This document shows, in pieces, positions 18,471-26,966 of a DNA stretch of 64,000 bases. The position numbers were made by a program, and so were the translations under genes. How positions within the stretch are numbered: position 1 is the stretch's first letter; the number at the start of each line of letters is the position of its first letter. The notes under the pieces are model-generated. The model was given only the letters and a program-made list of their open reading frames with translations, was not told where the DNA came from and did not search any database. Origin of the DNA: Streptomyces asoensis (GTDB lineage: Bacteria; Actinomycetota; Actinomycetes; Streptomycetales; Streptomycetaceae); the NCBI RefSeq assembly GCF_013085465.1, contig NZ_CP049838.1, positions 9,176,001 through 9,240,000 on the forward strand. Reading direction: 5' to 3'.

Positions 18471-19013
18471 TCAGTTCTGGGGAGGTTCGGGGTGGTGAGC
18501 GTGGATGATGAGTCCGGTGATCCGGCCCGATTGGATGACGGGGCCGTGCTGTACCCCGCCGTTGATGGTGTTGTGTACGGTGCCCGGCCGGGCCGCTTCG
18601 CTCTGTAGGTGCTGCAACGACGTGAGGAGCTCGTGCAGTTCGGCGCCGGAGACGGCGTGGGCCTCCAGTGGATGTCGTAGGTGTGCGTCCCACTGTTCGA
18701 CGGTGTCTCGGACCACGTGCGGATGGCCTGTGGACGGGGAGGCGAGGAGGCGGGCCCGCGCGGTGTCCAGGTCGGTGATCGTAGGCACGTCAGTAACGGG
18801 CGGGGCGACCAAAGCGATCAGCGCTCCGCCTGCATGGAGGGCGGCGTCGCACAACCGAGCCAGATCACGGCTGGGCGCTTTGATGCCTCGTTCGACCTTG
18901 CTCAACTGCGCCTTGCTGTAATGCACTACGGCGGAGAGCGCTGTGAGACTCCATCCGGCGCCCAAGCGCCGCTTCCTCAACTCTTCGTCGAACACGCAGG
19001 ACGGCTGTGGCAC
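18471..19013 (-). CDS. XRE-family helix-turn-helix regulator
   Basis: A 180-aa protein with an N-terminal Cro/C1-type helix-turn-helix at about residues 8-60 (EELRKRRLGAGWSLTALSA, HYSKAQLSKVERGIKAPS, LCDAALHAGGAL). This is the usual layout of Streptomyces XRE proteins. The C-terminal 100 residues are unassigned and end with a beta-like tail (QHGPVIQSGRITGLIIHA). The GTG start is preceded by GGGGG at 6 nt; the frame is open further upstream but without a better start. It faces the two-gene unit at 17413-18335, end to end. Confidence 0.85.
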   Translation of the reverse strand: MPQPSCVFDEELRKRRLGAGWSLTALSAVVHYSKAQLSKVERGIKAPSRDLARLCDAALHAGGALIALVAPPVTDVPTITDLDTARARLLASPSTGHPHVVRDTVEQWDAHLRHPLEAHAVSGAELHELLTSLQHLQSEAARPGTVHNTINGGVQHGPVIQSGRITGLIIHAHHPEPPQN

Positions 19014-19497
19014 GGAAACCCCCAGGACCGTCCATCCAGGTGCAAGAGGCTGCCGCACGAAAGAGTGCGGCACTCGCGACCGGACGGACAAGGCAAACGG
19101 CACTGTTTCCCGTTTCCTCTCCGCGCACGGAAGGCGCTGCTCACGACGAGAGGGACCTGCCAGGTCGGCTGCCGCGGGCGGCTTCGCACCCGGTGCTGTC
19201 GGCGGGCACCACCACGGTCATCACACGCAGCCTCTGGGTGACCACCTCGAGGTCCCGCTTGCCGTGAGCGGTAGGCCATTCCCAAGGGCGCGGGGGATAG
19301 ACGGCCCGCAACGTCTCTGCACCTGTGTTCCTGGTGACCGTCTCCGCTCGCGCGGGGAGCAGGGTCCAGCTCACGCGGGTGTGCGGTCACGGTGGTCGGC
19401 TCATCGGCCCGGCCGGGTAGTTCGCGTGGCGCGGCGGCGGACGTCGGTGATCCGCAGGCCCAGCTCACGGGCACCGGCCGCCCGGCCCGCCCTTCGT

Positions 19498-19690
19498 GAG
19501 GGATGACGGGAATCGGCGACCGGACCCAGTCGTCCCTGACCGCCGTGGCCTTGACGGCGTTCTGCTCGGTCTTGCCGGAGATGAACTTGTCCTGGTCCTT
19601 GCGTCCAGTGGCCGGCCGCCGGACCCGGATCTCGGTGCCGTCGATGAAGCCGGTCCTATCGGCCGGCACGTCGTGAGTCGTTGCGTGCCG
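19498..19690 (-). pseudogene. IS5-family transposase fragment
   Basis: The minus strand encodes GFIDGTEIRVRRPATGRKDQ followed by KFISGKTEQNAVKATAV, the segment around the first catalytic Asp of IS5-group DDE transposases. The reading frame has no start or downstream transposase motifs, and no terminal inverted repeats are obvious around it. It is a decayed insertion-sequence remnant lying just upstream of the dynamin operon. Confidence 0.7.
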
Positions 19691-19915
19691 GTGAGGGACC
19701 AGCTCACCGGCTGGTGCCTGCAACGGCGTGTGCCCTGACGGTTGGCAGCGGCGGCGGCAGCGGCAGCGGCTGCGTCGCGTGGCCGATCCGAGCCGGGACG
19801 GGAATGCTCCGGATTCCCTGTTTGACACGCTTCGCCTCTGACACAATGCAACGGTAGGTCTACGGACGGTGGTTGGGGAACTGCCGTGACCGGCCTGCTG
19901 GGGGGAGCTTGAGCC

Positions 19916-21940
19916 ATGCTTTCGGCCACCTACGACGAACTGAAGCACCGGACCCTGACGCTGTTCATGACCGCGACATCGTCGGCTCAACGAGCCGGCG
20001 CGGGCGCTGCCGTCGAGCGGCTCGACGCGGCCGAGCGCCCGCTGCGCGACGAGCGCTTCACCCTCGTCGTCATGGGCGAGTTCAGCCACGGCAAGTCCTC
20101 GCTGCTCAACGCCTATCTGCGAGAACCCGGCCTCTTTCCGGTGCACTCGTACGTCTCCACCCGGCTCGTCACGACGGCCCGATTCGGTCCTGAGGAGACC
20201 GTCCTGGTCTCCCTGGCGGAGCGGCCGGGTCGCTCGGCCGAACAGCGGCACATCGCACGCACCGAGATCGCCGCCTACGCCTCCGAAACGCACGTCACAG
20301 ACGGGGACGCCTCGCCGGACGCCGACCGGGCCACGGCCATCTCCGTCACCCTGCCCAACTCCGTACTCGCGCAGGGGCTGGTGGTCGTGGACACACCGGG
20401 CATCGGCGGAGTCCACCGTGGGCACACCGCCGCAGCCGTCGGTGTCCTCTCCTCGGCGGACGCCGTGCTGTACGTCATCGATGCTCAGCAAGAGGTGCCT
20501 GCCTCGGGCATCGCCTTCATCGAGGATGTCGCACGGGCGCTGGACGTCCGAGGCTGTCCCGCCCGGCTCGTCTTCGCGGTCACCAAGACGGACCGAGTGG
20601 AGGAGCCGGACACGGTGGTGGCCGAAGTGCGCTCCCGGCTGCGGGCTGTCCCCGGCCTCGACCCCTACGGCACCGCCATCGTCGGGGTGTCCTCCCGGCA
20701 CCGTCTGCTCCACCTCCAGGACGGCGACCCGGAGCGCTTGGAGCTGAGCAACTTCGGCGAGCTGGAGCACGAGCTGCGTACGTCGGTGAGGCTCTCCAGG
20801 GCCCGGTTACGGCTGGGCACGGCCCTCAACGAGCTGGACTCCGTCGCGCGGACGCTCCTCGCATCCGTCGACCACGCGCTGGCAGTGCTGGACGCCGCGG
20901 ACGAGGCCGAGCGCGAGCGGCTCGTGGCTGCCGCGAGGCAACACCACGTCAAGGCGGGGGACCGGACCGCGACCGATGCTTGGAAGGGCGCTCTGGAAGC
21001 CGAACTGGAAGCCCTGAGCGCTGACCTGTGCCGCCGTGCGACATCGGAACTGGCCGAACTGTGGCGAGGCGTACGCGAGTCCTATCGCGCTCGGCCCGAG
21101 CTGCTGGACGACCCGCAGCTGGTGCTGGACCAGCTGGCGCGTCGGCTCGCGCTGTTGATCGCAGGTCTCGGCGACCGTGCGCGCGCCGGAACGGCGGACA
21201 TCCACATGAGGGCGGCCGACCGGACCGGGCTCACCTCCCCTGCACCGACGCCGACGTCGTTGCCGCCCCTGCCTCCGCTGCCCGCCCCGACCACGCTGGC
21301 GCGGCCGGACGGGGACGACAGCGCAGAGGTTCTCGTCAAGGCGCTCACCGCCTCGGTGGAAGGAGCCCGCACCGGCGCACTGATCGGTGAGCGCCTCGGC
21401 GACATCGTCTTCAGTCAGGCCCTGGGAAGGGCGCTGCCCCGAGGACCCATCGGCGAGGCGGCACAAGGCGTCATGGCGTACGGCTCCGCACTGCTCAAGG
21501 ACGATGCCCGGCCCGGCTCGTGGCCCGGAGTGTCGCCCGGCGCTCTGATCGGGGCGAGGATCGGCGCCGCCGTGGGCGCCACCGTGGCGTTCGCCGGGCG
21601 GCTGCGACTCGAACGCAAGAAGGACCTGACCGACAGGATCCACACGCTGGACCGGGCGCTCGCCCCCTGCGAGGAGGAACAGCGCACGTTCCTGCACGAG
21701 AGCCTCGACGAGATCGTCGGTGCGTGCGCACGCAGGGCCGCCGCCGACATGGAGAGGCTGGCCGCCCGCCGGCAGGCCGAGCACGAGGCGGCCCTGGCCG
21801 AGATCGAGACCGCGCTCGCTGCGGTGGGGCAGGACACGGCGCGCAAACGCCAGGAGCTGACCGACCGCCGTGCGGAACTTCACGCGCTGGGCCTCTCGAT
21901 CGTCGAGGTCGCGGACGCTACGGGCGCCCTCCCGGGCTGA
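19916..21940 (+). CDS. Dynamin-like GTPase 1 (first gene of the operon, TTA codon)
   Basis: A 674-aa large GTPase. G1 is GEFSHGKS (residues 54-61), G3 is DTPG (159-162) and G4 is TKTD (223-226), each at the spacing of bacterial dynamin-like proteins. The middle is long and helical. The C-terminal half has Ala/Gly-rich hydrophobic stretches (residues 470-560, for example LIGARIGAAVGATVAFAG) that could insert in a membrane, then a final coiled coil rich in Glu and Arg. Bacterial dynamins bind and deform membranes using GTP. GGGGGAG precedes the ATG by 8 nt; a TTGACA lies at 19822 but no clear -10 follows. Codon 298 (20807-20809) is TTA, which needs the bldA tRNA in Streptomyces. The next gene starts 31 nt after the stop. 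Confidence 0.9.
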   Translation: MLSATYDELKHRTLTLFMTATSSAQRAGAGAAVERLDAAERPLRDERFTLVVMGEFSHGKSSLLNAYLREPGLFPVHSYVSTRLVTTARFGPEETVLVSLAERPGRSAEQRHIARTEIAAYASETHVTDGDASPDADRATAISVTLPNSVLAQGLVVVDTPGIGGVHRGHTAAAVGVLSSADAVLYVIDAQQEVPASGIAFIEDVARALDVRGCPARLVFAVTKTDRVEEPDTVVAEVRSRLRAVPGLDPYGTAIVGVSSRHRLLHLQDGDPERLELSNFGELEHELRTSVRLSRARLRLGTALNELDSVARTLLASVDHALAVLDAADEAERERLVAAARQHHVKAGDRTATDAWKGALEAELEALSADLCRRATSELAELWRGVRESYRARPELLDDPQLVLDQLARRLALLIAGLGDRARAGTADIHMRAADRTGLTSPAPTPTSLPPLPPLPAPTTLARPDGDDSAEVLVKALTASVEGARTGALIGERLGDIVFSQALGRALPRGPIGEAAQGVMAYGSALLKDDARPGSWPGVSPGALIGARIGAAVGATVAFAGRLRLERKKDLTDRIHTLDRALAPCEEEQRTFLHESLDEIVGACARRAAADMERLAARRQAEHEAALAEIETALAAVGQDTARKRQELTDRRAELHALGLSIVEVADATGALPG

Positions 21941-21971
21941 CCACCGCGCACCGGAGGGGCAGAGGGGGAGC

Positions 21972-23549
21972 ATGGCATCGCGCCGGACGGAAATGCTGGA
22001 CCGGGCGCTTCGGTCGTTGCCCGAGGGCCCGGCGGCACAGCCCGTACGGGAAGCCCTTCAGGGCGCTCACGAAGCGTTGCGCGCGCCGTTGCGCGTGGCT
22101 GTGGCCGGGCGGGTCAGCTCGGGCAAGTCGACGCTGGTCAACGCCCTGATCGGTGGTGAGCTGCTGGTCACGGGAATCAACCCTGTGACCTTCACCGTGT
22201 GCGTGCTGCGGCACGCGGAGGTCCCGTCACTGACCGTGCGGTTCAGTGGCGGGGTGGGGCCCGAGTCACGGCCGCTGTCGGATCTGCGCCTGCTCACCGC
22301 GCGTGGCGCCGACGGGGCGGCGCCGGGGGGCCTGGACCATGTGGAGATCTACGGCCCTTTCCCGTACCTGGGCACGTTCGAGCTGGTGGACACGCCCGGG
22401 TTCGGCTCCCGCTACACAGCGGACACCGCCGCGGCCATGCGGGCACTGGGTGTGACCCCCGATGCGGTGGCCCGATCGACGGCTGGTCAACTCCGGCGTT
22501 CGGACGCGGTGATCGCCGTACTCAACACCGCGGTGGCGGGACAGGACGCCGATCTGCTCACCCGCTTCCGGGGCGCGGACGGCACGTCACCGTCGCTCAC
22601 CCCGATCACCGCGATCGGCGTGCTGACCAAGGTCGAGCTGCTGTGGCCCGGAGAGGTGGACGATCCGTGCGACGACGTCCTCGCGCTGGGACGCGACCAC
22701 GCCCGGCGCATCATGGCGGATCCTGGTACGAGGCGGCTCCTCCACGACGTCATCCCGGTCTGCAGCAAACTCTCCGAAGGTGCAGCCGGCCTGACCGAGG
22801 CGGAGTTCGACGGCCTCGACCTCCTCTCCCGCACCCCCGAGGCACGGCTCAGGGCACGACTGGACGACCGCAGGGGCTTCGCGACGCGCCGGTACGACGA
22901 CCTGCCCCTGCCGCCCGAGCGACGTCGTGCCTTGGTGGCACGCCTGAGCCAGTACGGCGTGTTCCTGGCGAGCCGGCTCGTCCGCGAAGGTGCGGACACC
23001 CCTGCGGAACTGTGCCGGGCCCTCGAGGCCGCGAGCGGCATGGAGCATCTGAGGCGGACCCTGCTGTCGCACTTCGGAGAGCGCAGGGAACTGATCAAAC
23101 TCGGCCGTATCGTCGACGCGGCCCGCGACCTCCGCACGCGCCAGACACCCGCCGAGGACCCGCGCGTCCGCGCCCGCATCGGCGACGCCCTGCGCATGGT
23201 CACCGACTGGGAGCACGACGATCCGGCGTTCGTGGAGCTGCGGTTGCTGGAGCAGTGGTACGAGAAGCGCCTCGACATCCCCGACGCCGCCGGTGAGGAA
23301 CTGGAGCGCGCCGGGGGTGAGCGAGGCACATCGGTGGCCGACCGGCTCGGCTTCCTCGACTCGTCGGCTCCGCCGTCACTCGCCCGGCTCGAGCGGGCCG
23401 CCCTGGAACGCGTGGAGCACTGGCGCCGTTCGAGCGTGGTGACCAGCCCCGGACTCCGGATGGTGGCACCGGTGCTGGAACGCCGGTACGCGCAGCTGTA
23501 CGACCGAGTGCGGCAGGCACGGATCCTGCTGGGGGAGGAGCTCCCATGA
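21972..23549 (+). CDS. Dynamin-like GTPase 2, altered G4 motif
   Basis: A 525-aa GTPase with G1 GRVSSGKST (46-54) and G3 DTPG (140-143). The G4 position reads TKVE (219-222), with Glu where most GTPases have the guanine-binding Asp, so base specificity or affinity may be changed. The helical C-terminal part has no clear transmembrane segment, unlike genes 1 and 6. A GAGGGGGAG ribosome site lies just before the ATG, which excludes the longer frame starting inside gene 1. It ends in an ATGA overlap with the Hsp70-type gene, which suggests translational coupling. Confidence 0.88.
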   Translation: MASRRTEMLDRALRSLPEGPAAQPVREALQGAHEALRAPLRVAVAGRVSSGKSTLVNALIGGELLVTGINPVTFTVCVLRHAEVPSLTVRFSGGVGPESRPLSDLRLLTARGADGAAPGGLDHVEIYGPFPYLGTFELVDTPGFGSRYTADTAAAMRALGVTPDAVARSTAGQLRRSDAVIAVLNTAVAGQDADLLTRFRGADGTSPSLTPITAIGVLTKVELLWPGEVDDPCDDVLALGRDHARRIMADPGTRRLLHDVIPVCSKLSEGAAGLTEAEFDGLDLLSRTPEARLRARLDDRRGFATRRYDDLPLPPERRRALVARLSQYGVFLASRLVREGADTPAELCRALEAASGMEHLRRTLLSHFGERRELIKLGRIVDAARDLRTRQTPAEDPRVRARIGDALRMVTDWEHDDPAFVELRLLEQWYEKRLDIPDAAGEELERAGGERGTSVADRLGFLDSSAPPSLARLERAALERVEHWRRSSVVTSPGLRMVAPVLERRYAQLYDRVRQARILLGEELP

Positions 23550-25078
23550 CCGAGCCGAGTGCCCCTGCCTCCGGCGGTACCGTCGCTGTCCGGACGAGCG
23601 CCCGCAGTCCCGTCCTCGTCGTCGACCTGGGGACCACCAGTTCGTCGGCCGTCGTCGCCTCCGCGGACGGGCAGCACCACCTGCTCAAGCACACCGACGG
23701 CATCACCCGGCACGACTGGCTGCCCACTGCGGTCCTCCTCGATCAGGACACCTTCCTGGTGGGCTGGCAGGCCTACGAACGCCGAGGCGACGATCCGGCT
23801 CTCTACCGGACCGAGTTCAAGCCCGACATCGGCAGCGCCGTTCCCATTCCCTTCGGCCGTTCCTCCTTCCCGGCAGCAACGCTCGTGACGGCGGTGCTGG
23901 CGCACATCCGTGAGATCGCCGCCGAGCTCGGTCCCGTGCCGGAGCGCGTCCTGCTGACCGTGCCCGCCGAGACCACGCACGCCCGCCGCGATGCCATGGT
24001 GGGGGCAGGGCGGGCCGCGGGCTTCGACGACGTGGATCTGTTGCCGGAGCCGGTCGCGGCGGCCTACGCCCCCACCCTGGGCGGCGACTGGCAACGGGGT
24101 GACCTGGTCCTGGTGTACGACTTCGGCGGTGGGACCTTCGACGCCGCTCTGGTTCGCATCGGCGACCGTACGCACGAGATCCTCGGCCAGCAGAGTCTCC
24201 TGACCGGCCACGGCGGACGGGACATCGACGCCGCCCTCATGGCGGACCTCCGCCCCGCCGCCGACCGATGGCTCACCGCCGATCCCACACGCGAGGACAT
24301 CCGCCACCGCCTCGACAGGCGCACCGCGGATGCTGCTGTCGCCCTCAAGCACCGCCTGAGCACGGCCGAGCGGGCGACCGCCGAGATCGCCCTCGACATA
24401 CCCACACAGTGGGTGTCCCGCGACCGCCTCCATGACATCGCCATGCCTGTACTGGCCGGGACCGTCGCCTGCTGCCGGGCGCTCATCAGCCAGGCGGGGG
24501 CCACTCTTGACCAAATAGCCGCGGTCGTCCTCGTCGGCGGAAGCACCCGCCTGCGCATGGCCGCCGCGTACGTCGAGAAGGAACTCGGCCTCCCCGTACG
24601 CCGAACCGCCGACCCGACGCTCGCGGTGGTCCACGGTGCGGCCCGCTGGGCCGGTCTGACCGCCGGCGGCGGCATGACCGGCGAGGCGCCGACGGAGCTG
24701 GAGTACCCGCTGAGGTGGCCGATTCCGGCTGGAGAGGCCAGGCTGGAGCGCTGGCTCGTCGCCGAGCACGGCACCTATCCGGCGGGCGCCGCCCTCGCCC
24801 GCGTCCGCCTGACCGACAACACCCTCCACGACCTGTGCGCACCCCGCGAGGGGAGGATCGTCCGGCGCCACGCCCTGGAGGGCCAGTGCGTCTTCGACGG
24901 CGACTGGCTCGTCACCGTGGTGCATCCGCTGCCGCCCGGTGCCGAGTTCACGTACGAACTGGTGCCCTGGGCACAGGGCCGTCGGAGCAGTACGCCGGAC
25001 CCTCGCCACCCGAAGCGCGCCGCACGGCGAGGAGGTGGCGATGACCGGGACGACGACCGGGAGATCCCCCCTCGCTGA
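23546..25078 (+). CDS. Hsp70-type actin-fold ATPase without standard substrate-binding domain
   Basis: A 510-aa protein. The Hsp70/actin ATPase motifs are in order: phosphate-1 DLGTTSSS (27-34), EPVAAAYA (168-175), phosphate-2 YDFGGGTFD (191-199), GGRDIDAAL (223-231) and adenosine motif VLVGGSTRL (328-336). After residue 370 the sequence does not look like the DnaK beta-sandwich and helical lid. Instead about 140 unfamiliar residues end in a charged Arg/Asp tail. It is therefore an Hsp70 relative, not the housekeeping DnaK, and no DnaJ or GrpE lies nearby. Being translationally coupled between dynamin-like genes suggests it assembles, disassembles or gates them (inference). It overlaps the preceding gene by 4 nt and the following one by 38 nt. 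Confidence 0.9.
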   Translation: MTEPSAPASGGTVAVRTSARSPVLVVDLGTTSSSAVVASADGQHHLLKHTDGITRHDWLPTAVLLDQDTFLVGWQAYERRGDDPALYRTEFKPDIGSAVPIPFGRSSFPAATLVTAVLAHIREIAAELGPVPERVLLTVPAETTHARRDAMVGAGRAAGFDDVDLLPEPVAAAYAPTLGGDWQRGDLVLVYDFGGGTFDAALVRIGDRTHEILGQQSLLTGHGGRDIDAALMADLRPAADRWLTADPTREDIRHRLDRRTADAAVALKHRLSTAERATAEIALDIPTQWVSRDRLHDIAMPVLAGTVACCRALISQAGATLDQIAAVVLVGGSTRLRMAAAYVEKELGLPVRRTADPTLAVVHGAARWAGLTAGGGMTGEAPTELEYPLRWPIPAGEARLERWLVAEHGTYPAGAALARVRLTDNTLHDLCAPREGRIVRRHALEGQCVFDGDWLVTVVHPLPPGAEFTYELVPWAQGRRSSTPDPRHPKRAARRGGGDDRDDDREIPPR

Positions 25079-26966
25079 CTGGGCCATGGACCACCTCGCG
25101 TGCGGCCGGGACCTGATCGAGCGGCATGTGCCGGAGCCACAGGAGCGGGCGCGGCTGCTGGGCCTGCTGGACGCGGCGGCCCGCCGGATCCGGGACACCC
25201 GGCTGCGCCTCGCCGTGGTCGGCGAGTTCTCCAGCGGCAAGAGCACGCTGATCAACGCTCTGCTCGGCGACGGCCTCCTGCCGGCGGGAGCGTTACCCAC
25301 GACTGGCGCGGCCACCTGGGTGACTGCCTCCCGGGGCACGCCCGGCTACTCGTTCCGGCTGGACAGATCAGCACATCACATCGTCCTGCTGGACGGCCGG
25401 CCCCCGGCTCCGGAGGTGCTGTCCTCACTGCGCGGCACCGAGCCGGATGCGGAGCCGTCGGCTGACGGCGCCGTCCTGCTGCGGGAACTGGTCTCCGAGG
25501 GGCCCTGGTGCGACCGGATCGACGAGCTGACCCTGAGCGGGTGCGCGCCGCTGCTCGACCAGGGAGCGGTCCTGATCGACACACCCGGCAGCAACTCGCC
25601 CGTCGCCGGGCACGTCCGGGTCACCCGGCGGGTGATGGCCGAGGAAGCGGACGCCGCTGTTGTCGTCGTCTCCTCGCACGTCCTCATCACCGACTCGTTG
25701 GTGCGGTTCCTCCAGGACGCCGTGCCGGCACCGGCAGGCGGCCGGTACCTCTTCGTGATCACGCGCATGGACGATCTCGACGGGGACGACGAGTACGCCT
25801 CGGTGCTGTGCTCGGTGCGCACGCGCGTGCAGCGGCAGCTGGGCATCCGGGACCCCGTCGTGCTCGGCGCAGCGCCGGCAGGTGTCATGAAGCGGCTCGC
25901 CGGGCGGTCCCTGACCGCCGCGGCCGCTCACTGGCACGAGCGGTTCCCGGAGCTGGAGCAGGCCCTCGGACGCTTTGTCACCGAGCAACGCCCCGCCGGC
26001 GTGCCTCTGCGCGTGCTGCGCTCGCTCGACGAGGCGCTCGCCCTCGTCGAGGAGGCGCTGACGCACCGTCACCAGAACCTGGAAGCGGCATGTACGGAGC
26101 TGACGGCGCGCCCGGTACGAGAACTGGACGACTTCCTGTCGCCACGGGCCGAACCCGTCAGGGCCGTGACCCGCCAGGTGGCCCAGGCAGCCCGGACAGT
26201 GCGCCGGGACGTGGACCTGGCCTGCGACGACGTATTCCGTAGTGCCGCGACCTCCCTCGTGGCGTTGGTGTACTCCTCCCGGTCCCGCACCGAACTGGCC
26301 ACACGTGTAGGTGCCACCGCCGCACACACCGTCGAGGAAGCCGTCATCGCCCTGTCCGAGGAATTGGCCGACCTGATCAGCCGGCAGGTGAACGACGCCG
26401 CTTCGGGGGCTGTCCGGCTGCTCGATGAGGCATTCACAGCCGAGTACGCGGACTGTCTCCCCACCCCCGTGCCTCCGGTGGGGCAGGAACCGAACGCGAT
26501 CGAGGCACTTGGCCCGCCGCTCGGCGGGCGCCTGCACGGGACGACGCTGAGCAGGAGTGCCGTCCTCGGTGCCCTGGCGAGGAACGAGTACCTGGGTAAG
26601 TGCGCCGCCCTGGTGCTCGGCGGGTTCCCGCTGTTCCCCGGCCTCGATCGGCTCCAGGAGGAGGTACTGACGAGCCTGACCACCTGGCTGGAATCGGTGC
26701 ACGAGGAGGTGCGCGTCGACGCACGGCGGCTGGCCGAGGCCGCCGTCGCGCGGCTGGAGCAGCACACGTCCGCCCTCGTGGAGGCGTACCGGGCCACGCG
26801 TACCGGCACGGTGGCGCAGCTGCTGAGCGATCGGGCCGCAGCGTACCGGCGCATGGGGAAGGAAGGTGCCGCGGTCGCCAAGGGGATGGCCACCGTTCGT
26901 CAACGCCGACTGCTGGTGCGTACCCACCTGACGCGTCTCGACGTTCCGAGGGAGCCCTATGAATGA
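25041..26966 (+). CDS. Dynamin-like GTPase 3 (TTA codon in switch I)
   Basis: A 641-aa GTPase with G1 GEFSSGKST (61-69), G2 PTT (86-88), G3 DTPG (180-183) and G4 TRMD (241-244; Arg replaces the usual Lys). A long helical region follows, with one short hydrophobic patch (AALVLGGFPLFPGL). The ATG at 25041 has GGAGG at 6 nt and lies inside the end of the Hsp70-type gene; an ATG at 24939 is in frame but would overlap it far more. Leu85, next to the switch I threonines, is encoded by TTA (25293-25295), the second bldA-dependent codon in the operon. Its stop overlaps the next start by 8 nt. Confidence 0.9.
   Translation: MTGTTTGRSPLADWAMDHLACGRDLIERHVPEPQERARLLGLLDAAARRIRDTRLRLAVVGEFSSGKSTLINALLGDGLLPAGALPTTGAATWVTASRGTPGYSFRLDRSAHHIVLLDGRPPAPEVLSSLRGTEPDAEPSADGAVLLRELVSEGPWCDRIDELTLSGCAPLLDQGAVLIDTPGSNSPVAGHVRVTRRVMAEEADAAVVVVSSHVLITDSLVRFLQDAVPAPAGGRYLFVITRMDDLDGDDEYASVLCSVRTRVQRQLGIRDPVVLGAAPAGVMKRLAGRSLTAAAAHWHERFPELEQALGRFVTEQRPAGVPLRVLRSLDEALALVEEALTHRHQNLEAACTELTARPVRELDDFLSPRAEPVRAVTRQVAQAARTVRRDVDLACDDVFRSAATSLVALVYSSRSRTELATRVGATAAHTVEEAVIALSEELADLISRQVNDAASGAVRLLDEAFTAEYADCLPTPVPPVGQEPNAIEALGPPLGGRLHGTTLSRSAVLGALARNEYLGKCAALVLGGFPLFPGLDRLQEEVLTSLTTWLESVHEEVRVDARRLAEAAVARLEQHTSALVEAYRATRTGTVAQLLSDRAAAYRRMGKEGAAVAKGMATVRQRRLLVRTHLTRLDVPREPYE

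Noticed and set aside
19141..19374. A short minus-strand frame near the transposase fragment
   Set aside because: It reads smoothly but matches no transposase or other motif I know and has no ribosome site.
19822..19860. TTGACA as the promoter of the dynamin operon
   Set aside because: The -35 element is perfect but no acceptable -10 element lies 16-19 bases further on, so I did not list it as a promoter.
22487..25339. A 950-codon minus-strand frame
   Set aside because: Antisense to dynamin 2 and the Hsp70-type gene, whose motifs are all on the plus strand.
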